Source: Ornatilinea apprima (GTDB lineage Bacteria > Chloroflexota > Anaerolineae > Anaerolineales > Anaerolineaceae). Taken from it: 64,000 nucleotides of DNA. Shown piece after piece: positions 44,175 through 53,212 of this stretch. The stretch's first letter is position 1. Each line of letters begins with the position of its first letter. Below the pieces are notes generated by a model that was not told the origin of the DNA, ran no database searches, and saw only the letters and a list, made by a program, of their open reading frames with translations. The position numbers and the translations under genes are program-made. The DNA lies in the NCBI RefSeq assembly GCF_001306115.1, contig NZ_LGCL01000016.1:293092-357091 (forward strand). The letters are read 5' to 3'.

Positions 44175-45629
44175 ATGAACATTAAACGCTTTTTCCAGTC
44201 TTTTCAACGCCTGCAGTGGAAACTGACCTTCAACTACATGTTGGTTACAGTGGCTTCGCTGCTGGTGCTGCAAATTCTGTTTATTCTGACCTTAAGCATT
44301 CGCCCGGGTTATGTGCACCCGGGGGTCGCCTTCGATTTGATCCGCGATATGCGTATAGCGGGGCAGGCGCTGGTGCCGGCGTTGTCCGCGCAGCCGGTGC
44401 AGCGTGAGGAAGTGCAAGCATGGGTGGAGAGTGTGATGGGGCAAGACCTGTTGTTCGGCGGCGGGCTGGCGTATAACCCGGAACGCAGTTCCTTAACGGT
44501 GTTAGCCCCCGATGGAACCATCCTTGAATCCAGCCGGCCGGACTTGTTCCCCCGTTCGACCAGCATCTTCCAGGCCGTTGCTGCGGATGAGTTGAACGTG
44601 ATCGAAAACGCGCTGATGGGGATCGAAGAGGAAGGCAACCTGTATAAGATCAAGGCCATGAGCGCGTTTTCGTTTGCCATCCCTGTCTTTTTTCAGGGGG
44701 ATGTGGTGGGTGTGGTTTTCATTCAGCTGGAGCGGCCAACCTTTTGGGAATCGGCGGCGGCGGTGGTGCGCGTGTTTCTCTCTTCTCTGATTTTGTTTTC
44801 CATTTTGGCGCTGTTGATGGGCAGTGTCTTTGGGCTGCTGATGGCGCGCGGGATCACCAACCGGCTGAACCATCTGGCCAGAGCCACCAGTGCCTGGGGC
44901 CGCGGTGAGCTTTCTGTGCGCATTGAAGACCGGCATGGCGATGAGATCAGTGAACTGGCGGGCGATCTCAACCGCATGGTGGTTGAGTTTGAAAACCTGC
45001 TCAAAGACCGCCAGGATTTGGCCGCGCTGGAAGAGCGCAACCGCCTGGCGCGCGATTTGCACGACAGCGTCAAGCAGCAGGTGTTCGCCATCAGCATGAA
45101 TCTGGGCGCGGCCGAGTCGCTGTGGGGCAATAATGCCCCGGCGGCGCTGGAGCAGCTTCAGTCGGCCAAGGCGCTGGCGCGCCAGGCTCAGGCAGAACTT
45201 TCCAATCTGATTCAGATGCTCAGACCCATTCAACTGAAAGAGCGCGGTCTGGTTGAGGCGCTGCGCGAGCAGTTGAAGGCATGGGAAAAGCACAGCGGCG
45301 TGGCCGCGATCTATCAGGTGGAAGGTGACGGCAGCCTGAGCGAAGAGGCCAGCCAGGCTGTCTTCCGTGTGGCGCAAGAGGCTCTCTCCAACATCTCGCG
45401 GCACAGCCAGGCGACCGCGGCGAGTGTGGCTCTGGTTTTCAAAGAGGGCTGCCTGGAAGTCAGTATTCGTGACAACGGCCACGGTTTTGACCCGGACGCG
45501 GTGAGTAAAGGCATGGGGTTAAAATCAATGCAAGAGAGAATTCAATCGGTGGGAGGGAAGTTGAACATTCGCAGCACCAGCACCGGCACCGTTCTTTCCC
45601 TTCAAGTTCCGCAAGGAGATCAAGCATGA
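44175..45629 (+). CDS. Sensor histidine kinase, NarX/DegS type
   Basis: The protein has 484 residues. A membrane helix lies at about 20-42, an extracytoplasmic sensor at about 43-195, and a second helix at about 196-225. HAMP follows (about 226-280). The HisKA_3 dimerisation domain has phospho-acceptor H296 in RDLHDSVKQQ, and the HATPase domain has DNGHGFDP (433-440) and GMGLKSM. This is the group that pairs with LuxR-type regulators, as here: the next gene overlaps by ATGA. The signal is unknown. The neighbouring MacAB efflux genes suggest an envelope-stress or drug cue (inference). Confidence 0.9.
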   Translation: MNIKRFFQSFQRLQWKLTFNYMLVTVASLLVLQILFILTLSIRPGYVHPGVAFDLIRDMRIAGQALVPALSAQPVQREEVQAWVESVMGQDLLFGGGLAYNPERSSLTVLAPDGTILESSRPDLFPRSTSIFQAVAADELNVIENALMGIEEEGNLYKIKAMSAFSFAIPVFFQGDVVGVVFIQLERPTFWESAAAVVRVFLSSLILFSILALLMGSVFGLLMARGITNRLNHLARATSAWGRGELSVRIEDRHGDEISELAGDLNRMVVEFENLLKDRQDLAALEERNRLARDLHDSVKQQVFAISMNLGAAESLWGNNAPAALEQLQSAKALARQAQAELSNLIQMLRPIQLKERGLVEALREQLKAWEKHSGVAAIYQVEGDGSLSEEASQAVFRVAQEALSNISRHSQATAASVALVFKEGCLEVSIRDNGHGFDPDAVSKGMGLKSMQERIQSVGGKLNIRSTSTGTVLSLQVPQGDQA

Positions 45630-46297
45630 CCGGACAACAGCAGCCAAAGATTACCGTTTTACTGGTGGACGATCACGCCATAGTTCGGGATGGGGTGCGT
45701 TCCTTTCTCAATGCCCAACCCGATCTGGAAGTGATTGGCGAGGCGGGTTCGGGGCTGGAAGCCGTCAGCCTGGCCGAAAGCCTGGTTCCCGATGTGATTG
45801 TAATGGATTTGATCATGCCGGGCATGGATGGGGTGGAGGCTACCTGGCGCGTGCGCAAGGTCAGCCCACGCTCGCAGGTGATTGTGCTGACCTCTTATCA
45901 TGAGGATACGCATATCTTCCCGGCGATCAAGGCCGGGGCGTTATCGTATTTGCTGAAAGACGTGGAACCCGGCGAGCTGGCAGACGCGGTGCGGGCGGCG
46001 GCGCGCGGCGAGGCGGTGATCCATCCGCGGGTGGCCACGCGGGTGATGCAGGAGCTGCGGAAAGACCCGGACAGGGAAATGAACCCCTACGCGACGCTCA
46101 GTGAACGGGAGCAGGAAGTGCTCAAGTTAATTGCCGAAGGGCTTTCCAATGCCGCGATTGCCGAGCGGCTGGTGCTGAGCGAAAAGACGGTCAAGGGGCA
46201 CGTCAGCAATATTCTCAGCAAACTGCACCTGGCCGACCGCACCCAGGCGGCCGTCTTCGCCTGGCGGGAAGGCATCGTCCGCCGCGAACAAGGATAA
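45626..46297 (+). CDS. NarL/LuxR-family response regulator
   Basis: The protein has 223 residues. The receiver domain has D15-D16 in LLVDDHA, phospho-acceptor D61 in VIVMDLIMPGMDG, and a conserved Lys in YLLKDVEPGE. The C-terminal LuxR helix-turn-helix has LSEREQEVLKLIAEGLSNA and VLSEKTVKGHVSNI. It should be phosphorylated by the kinase encoded just upstream and then bind DNA as a dimer. A terminator follows. Confidence 0.93.
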   Translation: MTGQQQPKITVLLVDDHAIVRDGVRSFLNAQPDLEVIGEAGSGLEAVSLAESLVPDVIVMDLIMPGMDGVEATWRVRKVSPRSQVIVLTSYHEDTHIFPAIKAGALSYLLKDVEPGELADAVRAAARGEAVIHPRVATRVMQELRKDPDREMNPYATLSEREQEVLKLIAEGLSNAAIAERLVLSEKTVKGHVSNILSKLHLADRTQAAVFAWREGIVRREQG

Positions 46298-46318
46298 TCG
46301 AAGATATTCAGTTGAAAT

Positions 46319-46360
46319 AAGGCGCTTGTGATCGTGAGATGACAAGCGCCTTCGTTTTTT
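46319..46360 (+). terminator. Rho-independent terminator
   Basis: AAGGCGCTTGT (46319-46329) and ACAAGCGCCTT (46342-46352) form an 11-bp perfect stem followed by CGTTTTTT. It ends the two-component operon and faces the MacB permease gene. Confidence 0.85.
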
Positions 46361-46395
46361 GGTTAAAACTTGTTCAATTGATTAATTGCAAACCA

Positions 46396-47637
46396 TTAAT
46401 CGTGCCTCAGGGCCTCTACCGGCTCCAGGGAAGCGGCGCGGTTGGCCGGGTAAATGCCAAAGAAGATGCCCACCGCGGCAGAGAAAAGGGTGGCGAGCAG
46501 CACCGACTGGATAGTCATGGCGGGATTCAACGGCGTGCCAGCCGCGTTGGCGATCTGGCTGACCGCGAAGGACAGCAGCGCGCCCAACAGAATTCCCAAT
46601 ATGCCGCCCAACAACGAAAGTAAACCGGATTCGATCAGAAACTGGATCATAATATCGGACTTTTTGGCACCCAGCGCTTTGCGCAGGCCAATCTCTCGGG
46701 TGCGCTCGGTAACCGAAACCAGCATGATATTCATAATGCCGATTCCGCCCACCAGCAGGGAGATGCCCGCCACACCACCCAGGAAGATAATCACGGTGCT
46801 GGTGATGGTGTTGGCCATGTCTAGGAAAGAATCTTGAGTAAAAATGGTAAAGTCGTCCGGGTCTTCAACACTCAGGCGGTGGCGGGCGCGCAGCGTGTCG
46901 GTAATCTCGCTGACGGCCGCTGTCGTGCTGTCAGCGTCAATTGCCTGGGCGTAGATCACATCCACCTGTTCGTGGTTTTCGCGGCTGAGCAAACGGGACT
47001 GAGCGGTGCTGAAGGGCACAATGACAATGTTATCCTGGCTGCCCATGGCGTTGCCGCCCTGCGATTTTAGCAGACCAATCACACGGAAGAGCTGGCCATT
47101 CAGGCGGATGCTTTCGCCTACGACCTGTTCCTGGCGGCCGTAAAGGGTATCGGCTACATCCACTCCGATCACGGCCACCGAGGCAATGCCGTTCTGGTTC
47201 TCGCTGGTGATGAAATCACCTTCGAGCAGTTCCAGAGAGCGCACCTGCTGGTATTCGGGCAGCGTGCCGGTGAGGCTGCTTTGCTCGGTAACACCGCTGT
47301 AGCTGATTTCAACGGAACCGGACACTGCCGGCACAGCAGCCAGTACAGAGGGGGCCTGGTACGGGTCGCTGATCGCTTTGACGTCCGAAAGAGTCAGCGG
47401 GCGGGCGTTGCGCACTTCTTCGGTTTGGTTGCCTTCGACAACAAATATCAAATTTGAGCCGACCGAATTGATCTCGCCGGTGATGCTGGCCTGCACGCCT
47501 TCGCCCAACGCCAGCATGGCAATGACAGCGCCCACCCCGATCACAATACCCAATATGGTCAGGCCGGAGCGCATTTTGTTGGCATTCAGGCTTTCCAGAG
47601 CTTCAATGAAAGCGGGCGCGATGTTTTTTAGGTTCAT
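46396..47637 (-). CDS. MacB-type ABC permease
   Basis: The protein has 413 residues. An N-terminal helix (about 20-45) is followed by a large extracytoplasmic MacB periplasmic-core domain (about 46-280). Three helices then form the FtsX-like domain, with GGIGIMNIMLVSVTERTREI and LRKALGAKK typical of MacB. The ATPase is a separate protein. It acts as a mechanotransmitting exporter with the MacA-type adaptor. No TolC-like gene is nearby, which fits a single-membrane or atypical envelope. Confidence 0.9.
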   Translation of the reverse strand: MNLKNIAPAFIEALESLNANKMRSGLTILGIVIGVGAVIAMLALGEGVQASITGEINSVGSNLIFVVEGNQTEEVRNARPLTLSDVKAISDPYQAPSVLAAVPAVSGSVEISYSGVTEQSSLTGTLPEYQQVRSLELLEGDFITSENQNGIASVAVIGVDVADTLYGRQEQVVGESIRLNGQLFRVIGLLKSQGGNAMGSQDNIVIVPFSTAQSRLLSRENHEQVDVIYAQAIDADSTTAAVSEITDTLRARHRLSVEDPDDFTIFTQDSFLDMANTITSTVIIFLGGVAGISLLVGGIGIMNIMLVSVTERTREIGLRKALGAKKSDIMIQFLIESGLLSLLGGILGILLGALLSFAVSQIANAAGTPLNPAMTIQSVLLATLFSAAVGIFFGIYPANRAASLEPVEALRHD

Positions 47638-47644
47638 GGCAGGC

Positions 47645-48337
47645 TTACTCCACCCGGCGGCCGTCCACCAGGCGAATCACGCGCTGCGCCTGTTCGCCAA
47701 TGCGGGGGTCGTGGGTAACAATGATGATAGTGGTGCCCCGGTCGCGGTTAAGCGAGAGGATCAGGTCCATAATCTCAACGCCAGATTTGGAATCGAGGTT
47801 GCCGGTAGGCTCATCGGCCATGATGATGGCCGGGTCGTTGATCAGCGCTCTGGCTACCGCTACGCGCTGCTGCTGGCCGCCAGAAAGTTCGGTGGGTTTA
47901 TGGTGCAGGCGGTTGCCCAACCCCACGGCGAAGAGGGCGGCGGTGGCGCGGTCTACCCGTTCTTTGGCCGGGATGCCCGCGTAGCGCATGGGAAGCTCCA
48001 CATTCGCCAGGGCGGTCTGTTTGGAGAGCAGGTTGAAGCTCTGAAAAACAAAGCCCACTTTTCGGTTGCGGATATCGGCCAACTGATCGTCGTCCAGGTC
48101 AGAGACACGCTCGCCGTCCAAAATATAGTCTCCACTGGAGGGCAGCGCCAGGCAGCCCAGAATGTTCATCATCGTTGATTTTCCGGAACCAGACGGTCCC
48201 ATGATCGCGACCACTTCGCCTTTTTGGATATTGAAGGTAACGCCGTCCAGCGCGCGGACTTCAATTTCTCCCATTTTGTAGATCTTGCGCAAATCGTTGG
48301 CAATGATCACATCGTTGTTTGGTTGACTCTCAATCAT
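47645..48337 (-). CDS. MacB/LolD-type ABC transporter ATPase
   Basis: The protein has 230 residues. Walker A is GPSGSGKST (about 47-55), the signature is [10 protein letters not shown], Walker B is [12 protein letters not shown], and the switch is THD. It resembles the ATPase half of MacB-like exporters. GAGGT lies 5-6 bases before ATG 48337. It starts 2 bases after the adaptor gene and ends 7 bases before the permease gene. Confidence 0.92.
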   Translation of the reverse strand: MIESQPNNDVIIANDLRKIYKMGEIEVRALDGVTFNIQKGEVVAIMGPSGSGKSTMMNILGCLALPSSGDYILDGERVSDLDDDQLADIRNRKVGFVFQSFNLLSKQTALANVELPMRYAGIPAKERVDRATAALFAVGLGNRLHHKPTELSGGQQQRVAVARALINDPAIIMADEPTGNLDSKSGVEIMDLILSLNRDRGTTIIIVTHDPRIGEQAQRVIRLVDGRRVE

Positions 48338-48339
48338 TT

Positions 48340-49764
48340 CTACCTCGATGGTGCGCCCATGATGATCCCGCGTCCGCCAGAGCCGGGTGTAAATGAGATA
48401 TCTGAAGATGGGTTGGCGATAATCTGCTCACCTTCCTGGATGTCCCCAGAAATCACCTGGCTGTAGGTTTCTTCATACGCGCCAATTTCAATTTCGACCG
48501 GCACAATTTCACCGCCGATGAGTTGATAAACGACCTGCTTGCCGTCCACGCGCCGCACAGCCCGGTTGGGCACCAGCAGCACATCGTCGATGCGCTTGGT
48601 GATGATATCCACGGCGGCAGTCATGCCGGGCAAAACGGCGTCATCGATTTCGGACAGTTCAATCGTAACCTGGAATTCAACCCCATTGGGGGTGGTGGTT
48701 CCGACCCGCGCGATCTCAACGACTTCTCCCTGGTATTCTTTCCCCTGGATGGCGTCAAAGGTGAGGCGCGCGGATTGTCCAATTGTAACTTGATTAATGT
48801 CAATTTCGGAGAGATTCACATCCACCAGCAATTTTGAAAGGTCATCGATGCGAAAGGCGGCAGTATTGGGGTTGACCTGGTCGCCTTCTTTGTTATGAAT
48901 GGCGGTGATGGTGCCGCTGAAAGGGGATTGGATATATTGCATGTCCAAAGTGGCTTCGGCGGCCGCGACACGCGCTTTGGCGGCGGCAATCTCATCCGCG
49001 TCAACGCCGTTTTTAACGCGCTCCCATTCGCGCTCTGCGTCTTCCAGGTTGGCTTTGGCAACGTCCACCTTGGCCTGCGCTTCTTCTACTTCATCCGAGT
49101 CGGGCAGGGCGTTGGCGTATTCATAGTTGTAATTGGCGCGGTCATAGGCTTTGCGCGCGTTGGAAAGCTGGCTGAGCGCCGTAGCGCGGATGGGGTCGTC
49201 TTCTGCGCGGTCTGCGACGCCCTCAAACAGCTCCTCGGCTGAGTCCAGCGTGTTTTCAGCCAGAATCAGGTCGGCCTTCAAGCCGTCGAGGGTTGCCTGG
49301 CTGGCGCGTTGAAACTGCTTCGACTGCAGGTCTTCCAGCGCGTCCTCATAGGCAATTTGAGCCTGAGCCAGGGTAAGTTTGGCTTTGGCAGTTTGCGTGG
49401 ATGAGTTTTGCAGATCTTCCAGCGATTTGCGGGCATTCACCAGGTCGGCTTCGGCAAGGATAATGGATTGGGAGAGAGAGCCGCGGCTCAGGCTGGCCAG
49501 CACCTGGTCGGCAGCGACGGATTGAGAAAGTTCGACGTTGATCTCATCCACTATGCCAGAGGTTGACCAGACAAGCTGCGCGGTCTGGTTGGCGCGCACG
49601 GTGCCGGTGGCGCCGATTTCCGCGCTCAAATCACCGCGTTCCACGGTAACGAGCTGCAGATTAGCGGTGAGGCTGTTCTGCGAATTTTGGAATTGGAAAA
49701 ACACAAACGCGGCCAAAGCGACCAGAGCGACGCCCGCAAAAATGAGCCAGGTTTTTTTCTTCAT
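48340..49764 (-). CDS. MacA/HlyD-type membrane fusion protein
   Basis: The protein has 474 residues. One N-terminal membrane helix (about 5-24), a split biotinyl-lipoyl domain, a long coiled-coil hairpin (about 85-270, rich in A/K/E/L heptads) and beta-barrel segments follow. [20 protein letters not shown] is the second lipoyl half. The coiled coil is long for the family. Start 49764 was chosen for its AGAGGT ribosome site and because it places the helix at the N-terminus. First gene of the efflux operon. Confidence 0.88.
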   Translation of the reverse strand: MKKKTWLIFAGVALVALAAFVFFQFQNSQNSLTANLQLVTVERGDLSAEIGATGTVRANQTAQLVWSTSGIVDEINVELSQSVAADQVLASLSRGSLSQSIILAEADLVNARKSLEDLQNSSTQTAKAKLTLAQAQIAYEDALEDLQSKQFQRASQATLDGLKADLILAENTLDSAEELFEGVADRAEDDPIRATALSQLSNARKAYDRANYNYEYANALPDSDEVEEAQAKVDVAKANLEDAEREWERVKNGVDADEIAAAKARVAAAEATLDMQYIQSPFSGTITAIHNKEGDQVNPNTAAFRIDDLSKLLVDVNLSEIDINQVTIGQSARLTFDAIQGKEYQGEVVEIARVGTTTPNGVEFQVTIELSEIDDAVLPGMTAAVDIITKRIDDVLLVPNRAVRRVDGKQVVYQLIGGEIVPVEIEIGAYEETYSQVISGDIQEGEQIIANPSSDISFTPGSGGRGIIMGAPSR

Positions 49765-50268
49765 GCGACCTCTACGAAAGAAGGATACGTTAATCGCTAC
49801 AACTATACCTGCGCGCCGGGGAAAGAGCATGCTTCTGGAGGCGCGTTTTGGTACCATCCCAGGGCTGAATCGGGTTATTTTTATTGTTGTGTATAATATA
49901 AGTTATCAACATCATAAAGATTAGAAATAATGTTCTGCAATAGGTCGTCTCCCCCACTGATTTGATCCAAATTTTTACGTGGGATGGGTCAATGGCGGTC
50001 ATCTAATGACGCCGTCATTTTTTGCCGCATGTTCTGGTTTTCCTATTCGAGTTGTGTTTTTTGTTATCCATTATTCGTCCTCTGTCGCTGGAGCTCTCTG
50101 CATACCGTTCAACTTGTGCATTCTGGCGAAGTCTGCTGTGGTTGGAATAGAAGCAGTATTTTTTCCGCACCCCCCTCCCCTATCCATGCTGGTTGACTTC
50201 GCGATTGTTTTGTGCTAACATATAACATAATTACGAATTACAAATTACAGAATATATATGAGGATGAT
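49765..50268. other. Divergent intergenic region, adaptor gene / RHH gene
   Basis: About 500 bases without a supported gene. It has a TATAAT at 49892-49897 (plus) lacking a -35, an A+T-rich part, and a C-rich patch near 50167-50183. The promoter of the RHH gene is listed separately. No promoter for the adaptor gene could be fixed. Confidence 0.4.
50193..50221 (+). promoter_or_regulatory. Promoter of the RHH-like gene
   Basis: TTGACT (50193-50198) and TAACAT (50216-50221) with a 17-bp spacer, about 48 bases before ATG 50269. Confidence 0.45.
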
Positions 50269-50757
50269 ATGGAACCAGACATCATTCAACCGGTCTCCGA
50301 AGCCCCGCAAGAAGAGATCCCTGAAATTGTGGACGTGGAAGCCCACGATTCCCAAACGGAAGAGCAGCCTCAAACCAGCTCAAATCCGGCGTCAAAATCC
50401 AAGCCTGCCAAAAGCGCGTTACAAGATGCCTGGAAGCAGGTGGAGACAATTGGACAGGCGTTGAACAATGCTTTACAAGAGCGCGCCAACGTGGTGATGG
50501 TGCGGGTCAATGATGAAGCGCTTAAGCACCTGGACATGATGGTAGACGCGGACATTACCAAGAGCCGCTCAGAAAGTGCCGCTTTCCTCATTAATGAAGG
50601 CATTAAGGCCAATGAGGCGTTGTTCAACCGCATGCGCGAAATCACCGAACAAATCGCGCAGTTGAAAGAACAGCTGCGCAGTGTGGTGAAAGTGGAATCT
50701 GAAGAAGCCAGCCCTGAGCCGGATACCAACCCTGAAGGCGTAAACCCGGCTGAGTAA
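50269..50757 (+). CDS. Ribbon-helix-helix-like protein with coiled coil
   Basis: The protein has 162 residues. The first 50 are acidic and disordered (Glu/Pro/Gln rich). Residues 75-115 read as a ribbon-helix-helix unit: a strand (VVMVRVND), a helix (EALKHLDMMV) and a second helix after SRSESAAFLINEG. Residues 116-142 are a short coiled coil (MREITEQIAQLKEQL). RHH proteins bind DNA as dimers through the strand. Here the strand is short of basic residues, so DNA binding is uncertain. ATG 50269 follows TGAGGA; an in-frame start 57 bases upstream lies in the promoter. Convergent with the secreted-protein gene. Confidence 0.6.
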   Translation: MEPDIIQPVSEAPQEEIPEIVDVEAHDSQTEEQPQTSSNPASKSKPAKSALQDAWKQVETIGQALNNALQERANVVMVRVNDEALKHLDMMVDADITKSRSESAAFLINEGIKANEALFNRMREITEQIAQLKEQLRSVVKVESEEASPEPDTNPEGVNPAE

Positions 50758-50773
50758 TGCCGGCCCTGCGATC

Positions 50774-50816
50774 AAAAAAGGAACCGGCAGATGATTGCCA
50801 GTTCCTTTTCCTTTTA
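50774..50816. terminator. Bidirectional terminator
   Basis: The arms AAAAGGAAC and GTTCCTTTT, extended by GGC/GCC, form a hairpin with A-tract and T-tract on either side. It lies between the convergent RHH gene and secreted-protein gene. Confidence 0.75.
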
Positions 50817-50834
50817 ATTCGGGTTTCAAAGGGT

Positions 50835-53174
50835 TTATTCGCCGTACCACTCAATATCGGTAGACCAGCGCAACGTGTTTTGGGCGATGCGGCTGTCGAG
50901 GTTAAGCTCGTCGTACATTTGCTGCCAGCCCATCGCCGGGGTATTGTCAATGCCGCTGCAGCCGCCCCGTTGCAGGCAGGCTTCGTACTGCGTCATCACG
51001 CCGGTGAAGTACATGGGCATTTGGTGCGCCAGGTAGCCGTGCACGCTCACCCAGGCCCACTGCCGGGCGTTGATACCCGTTGTGGCATAAATTTCGGGCA
51101 CCGGGTATGAGGCGCCATTTCCATAGGAGATGTACCACACATCCTCCAATTGCCAGCCATTGGCGCAGTTGTAGGTTGGCGCCAGGCGGGTTGGGCAACC
51201 TTCCGCCGCGCCAAAGTTATACAGCGGGTACTGGTTTCTTGAATCATAGCCGTCCACCCAGCCGCGAGTTACCGAGGGAGAATTCCAGCTCAGCTCCATG
51301 TCGCTGGCTCCCACGAAGGAAACCTGCCCATACAATCCGGTGTTGATGAAATACTGGTTGGTGTCATTCACCAGCTGTGCCCAGGCCTGGCCGTGACCGT
51401 AGGTAACCTGGTTCTCTTCGCCGGGGTAGACGTAATTACTGGTGCCCAGGCCCACACGCAGGGTCGAGACGGTATCGCTGCCCACGCAGGCCTTGTACCC
51501 CAATCCATACGCTTTCACCCCTTCCAGAATTTGACTGTTAGTGACCGGTCCCAGCGGTCCGTAGAGGCGCGCGCCGTAGACACCAGGCGACAATTCGCGC
51601 GGCTTCCCAAAAGCCAGGATGGTCAGGCTGTCTTGTTTGCCGGGGGTGTTCAGATCGTAGGTGCCTTTTTCACAACCCAGGTCAAACATGGCATCTGGGC
51701 TGACGGTTTTAATGTAGTAGCTGGATGCCGGAGGCGGCGGAGACTGCACCAGCACAGATTCGGCAAAATGCACCCGCTCGCTGGAAAAGACCTTCACGCC
51801 GTTGGTGCTGACCACGCGCACCGGTCCTTGCACCAGCCCTGCCCCCGAGGTACCCCCATTCGCGAAAAAGCGTGGGGTTACACGCGCGCCCGGCCCAATG
51901 CTGTAGGTGCCGCGCAGCACGCCAGCAATATAAATTTCTACATTGGCTGTTTCGGTTGAGCTGGGGTTGCCCACCAGTACCCAGTTAAGCATCGAATTAT
52001 TGTCGTACCACGGATACCAGAACTCGGTGCTGAGTTGGCTGGGAGACAGCCCCATGATCTCATTGAAATCGGTTTGCGGCGAGGTCTGAAAGTGAACGCG
52101 CTCGCTGGTGAAGATAGTGACGCCGTTGGTGCTGACCACGCGCACCGGGCCGTCCTGCAGGCCGGTGCCGGAAGTGCCGCCGTTCTCAAAAAAGCGCGGG
52201 GTTACCCGGCCGTTAGGCGGGACGGAATAGGTTCCGCGCAAGACATTCCCAACATAGATTTCGACCTGAGCGGTCTCGGATTGGCTGGGGTTGCCCACCA
52301 GCACCCACGAAAGCATGGTCTTGTTGTCGTACCAGGGAAACCAATACTCGGTGGTCATTTTGCCAACTGGTGTGCCTAATACTTCGCTGAAGCCGGTTTG
52401 GGGCGCGCCCTTAAAATGAACGCGCTCGCTGGCGAAGATGGTAACGCCGTTGGTGCTGACCACGCGCACCGGGCCATCTTGCAGGCCGGTGCCAGAGGTG
52501 CCGCCGTTCTCAAAAAAGCGCGGGGTTACCCGGCCATTGGGAGGGATGGAATAGGTTCCGCGCAAGACATTCCCAACATAGATTTCGACCTGGGCTGTTT
52601 GCGATTGGCTGGGGTTGCCCACCAGCACCCATGACAGCATGGTCTTGTTGTCGTACCAGGGGAACCAAAATTCAGTTCCCATGTCTTGAGCGATAAAGCC
52701 CATGATCTCGTTGTATCCGGTGGGAGATGTGTCGGGAAAATTTACCCGCTGGCTGGCGAGGATGTTGACGCCGTTGGTGCTGACCACGCGCACCGGGCCA
52801 TCCTGAATCCCCACCCCGCTGCTGTAATAGCGTGCATTGGTTACATTCCCGGGCGCGATGGAATAGGTGCCGCGCAGCGTATTGCCTATATAGACCTCAA
52901 CGCTGGCGGTCTGGTTGCTGCTGGGGTTGGCGATGTAAATCCATGAAGACATGGTTTTGTTGTCGTACCAGGTGAACCAAAATTCTGTGGACAGCTTCTC
53001 TTTGGCGGTGCCTGGGTTTTCGTTGAACCCCGTGTAGATTGGGGTGCTGTTTGTGTTTGCTGTTGGGGGAGCGGATTCGCTATCCGCGTGAATGGATTGC
53101 AGCGATGGGAAACCTGCCAGCAACAAAGCCGCTGTCAGCACGATACTGAAAAGGATACGTAAAGTGTTTTTCAT
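50835..53174 (-). CDS. Secreted protein with four tandem repeats and an unidentified C-terminal domain
   Basis: The protein has 779 residues. The signal peptide is about residues 1-30 (cleavage near SIHA). Four repeats of about 104-108 residues start at 63, 167, 275 and 383. Each has TEFWFPWYDN, WVLVGNP, EIYVGNVLRGTYSI and GPVRVVSTNGV, a beta-sandwich-like pattern. After a proline linker (near 485) a 290-residue C-terminal domain with several Cys and Trp follows (YGHGQAWAQLV, VGASDMELSW, ARQWAWVSVHGY). It suggests a TIM-barrel hydrolase, but no catalytic pair can be named. Probably a surface or matrix protein. AGGGA precedes ATG 53174. It follows two glycosyltransferase genes with a 38-base gap. 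Confidence 0.75.
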   Translation of the reverse strand: MKNTLRILFSIVLTAALLLAGFPSLQSIHADSESAPPTANTNSTPIYTGFNENPGTAKEKLSTEFWFTWYDNKTMSSWIYIANPSSNQTASVEVYIGNTLRGTYSIAPGNVTNARYYSSGVGIQDGPVRVVSTNGVNILASQRVNFPDTSPTGYNEIMGFIAQDMGTEFWFPWYDNKTMLSWVLVGNPSQSQTAQVEIYVGNVLRGTYSIPPNGRVTPRFFENGGTSGTGLQDGPVRVVSTNGVTIFASERVHFKGAPQTGFSEVLGTPVGKMTTEYWFPWYDNKTMLSWVLVGNPSQSETAQVEIYVGNVLRGTYSVPPNGRVTPRFFENGGTSGTGLQDGPVRVVSTNGVTIFTSERVHFQTSPQTDFNEIMGLSPSQLSTEFWYPWYDNNSMLNWVLVGNPSSTETANVEIYIAGVLRGTYSIGPGARVTPRFFANGGTSGAGLVQGPVRVVSTNGVKVFSSERVHFAESVLVQSPPPPASSYYIKTVSPDAMFDLGCEKGTYDLNTPGKQDSLTILAFGKPRELSPGVYGARLYGPLGPVTNSQILEGVKAYGLGYKACVGSDTVSTLRVGLGTSNYVYPGEENQVTYGHGQAWAQLVNDTNQYFINTGLYGQVSFVGASDMELSWNSPSVTRGWVDGYDSRNQYPLYNFGAAEGCPTRLAPTYNCANGWQLEDVWYISYGNGASYPVPEIYATTGINARQWAWVSVHGYLAHQMPMYFTGVMTQYEACLQRGGCSGIDNTPAMGWQQMYDELNLDSRIAQNTLRWSTDIEWYGE
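51729..52988 (-). repeat. Four in-frame tandem repeats in the secreted-protein gene
   Basis: Units are 52677-52988, 52353-52676, 52029-52352 and 51729-52028. The second and third are the most alike at DNA level, with long identical stretches, while the first and last have diverged. This fits stepwise duplication with recent copying or gene conversion of the middle pair. Confidence 0.85.
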
Positions 53175-53212
53175 AATATCCCTGTTCCGGTTACGTTCAA
53201 TCTTACCAGTAG

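Noticed and set aside
44502..45482. 326-codon minus ORF
   Set aside because: It is antisense to the sensor kinase gene and rich in His/Arg/Gln as shadows in GC-rich DNA tend to be.
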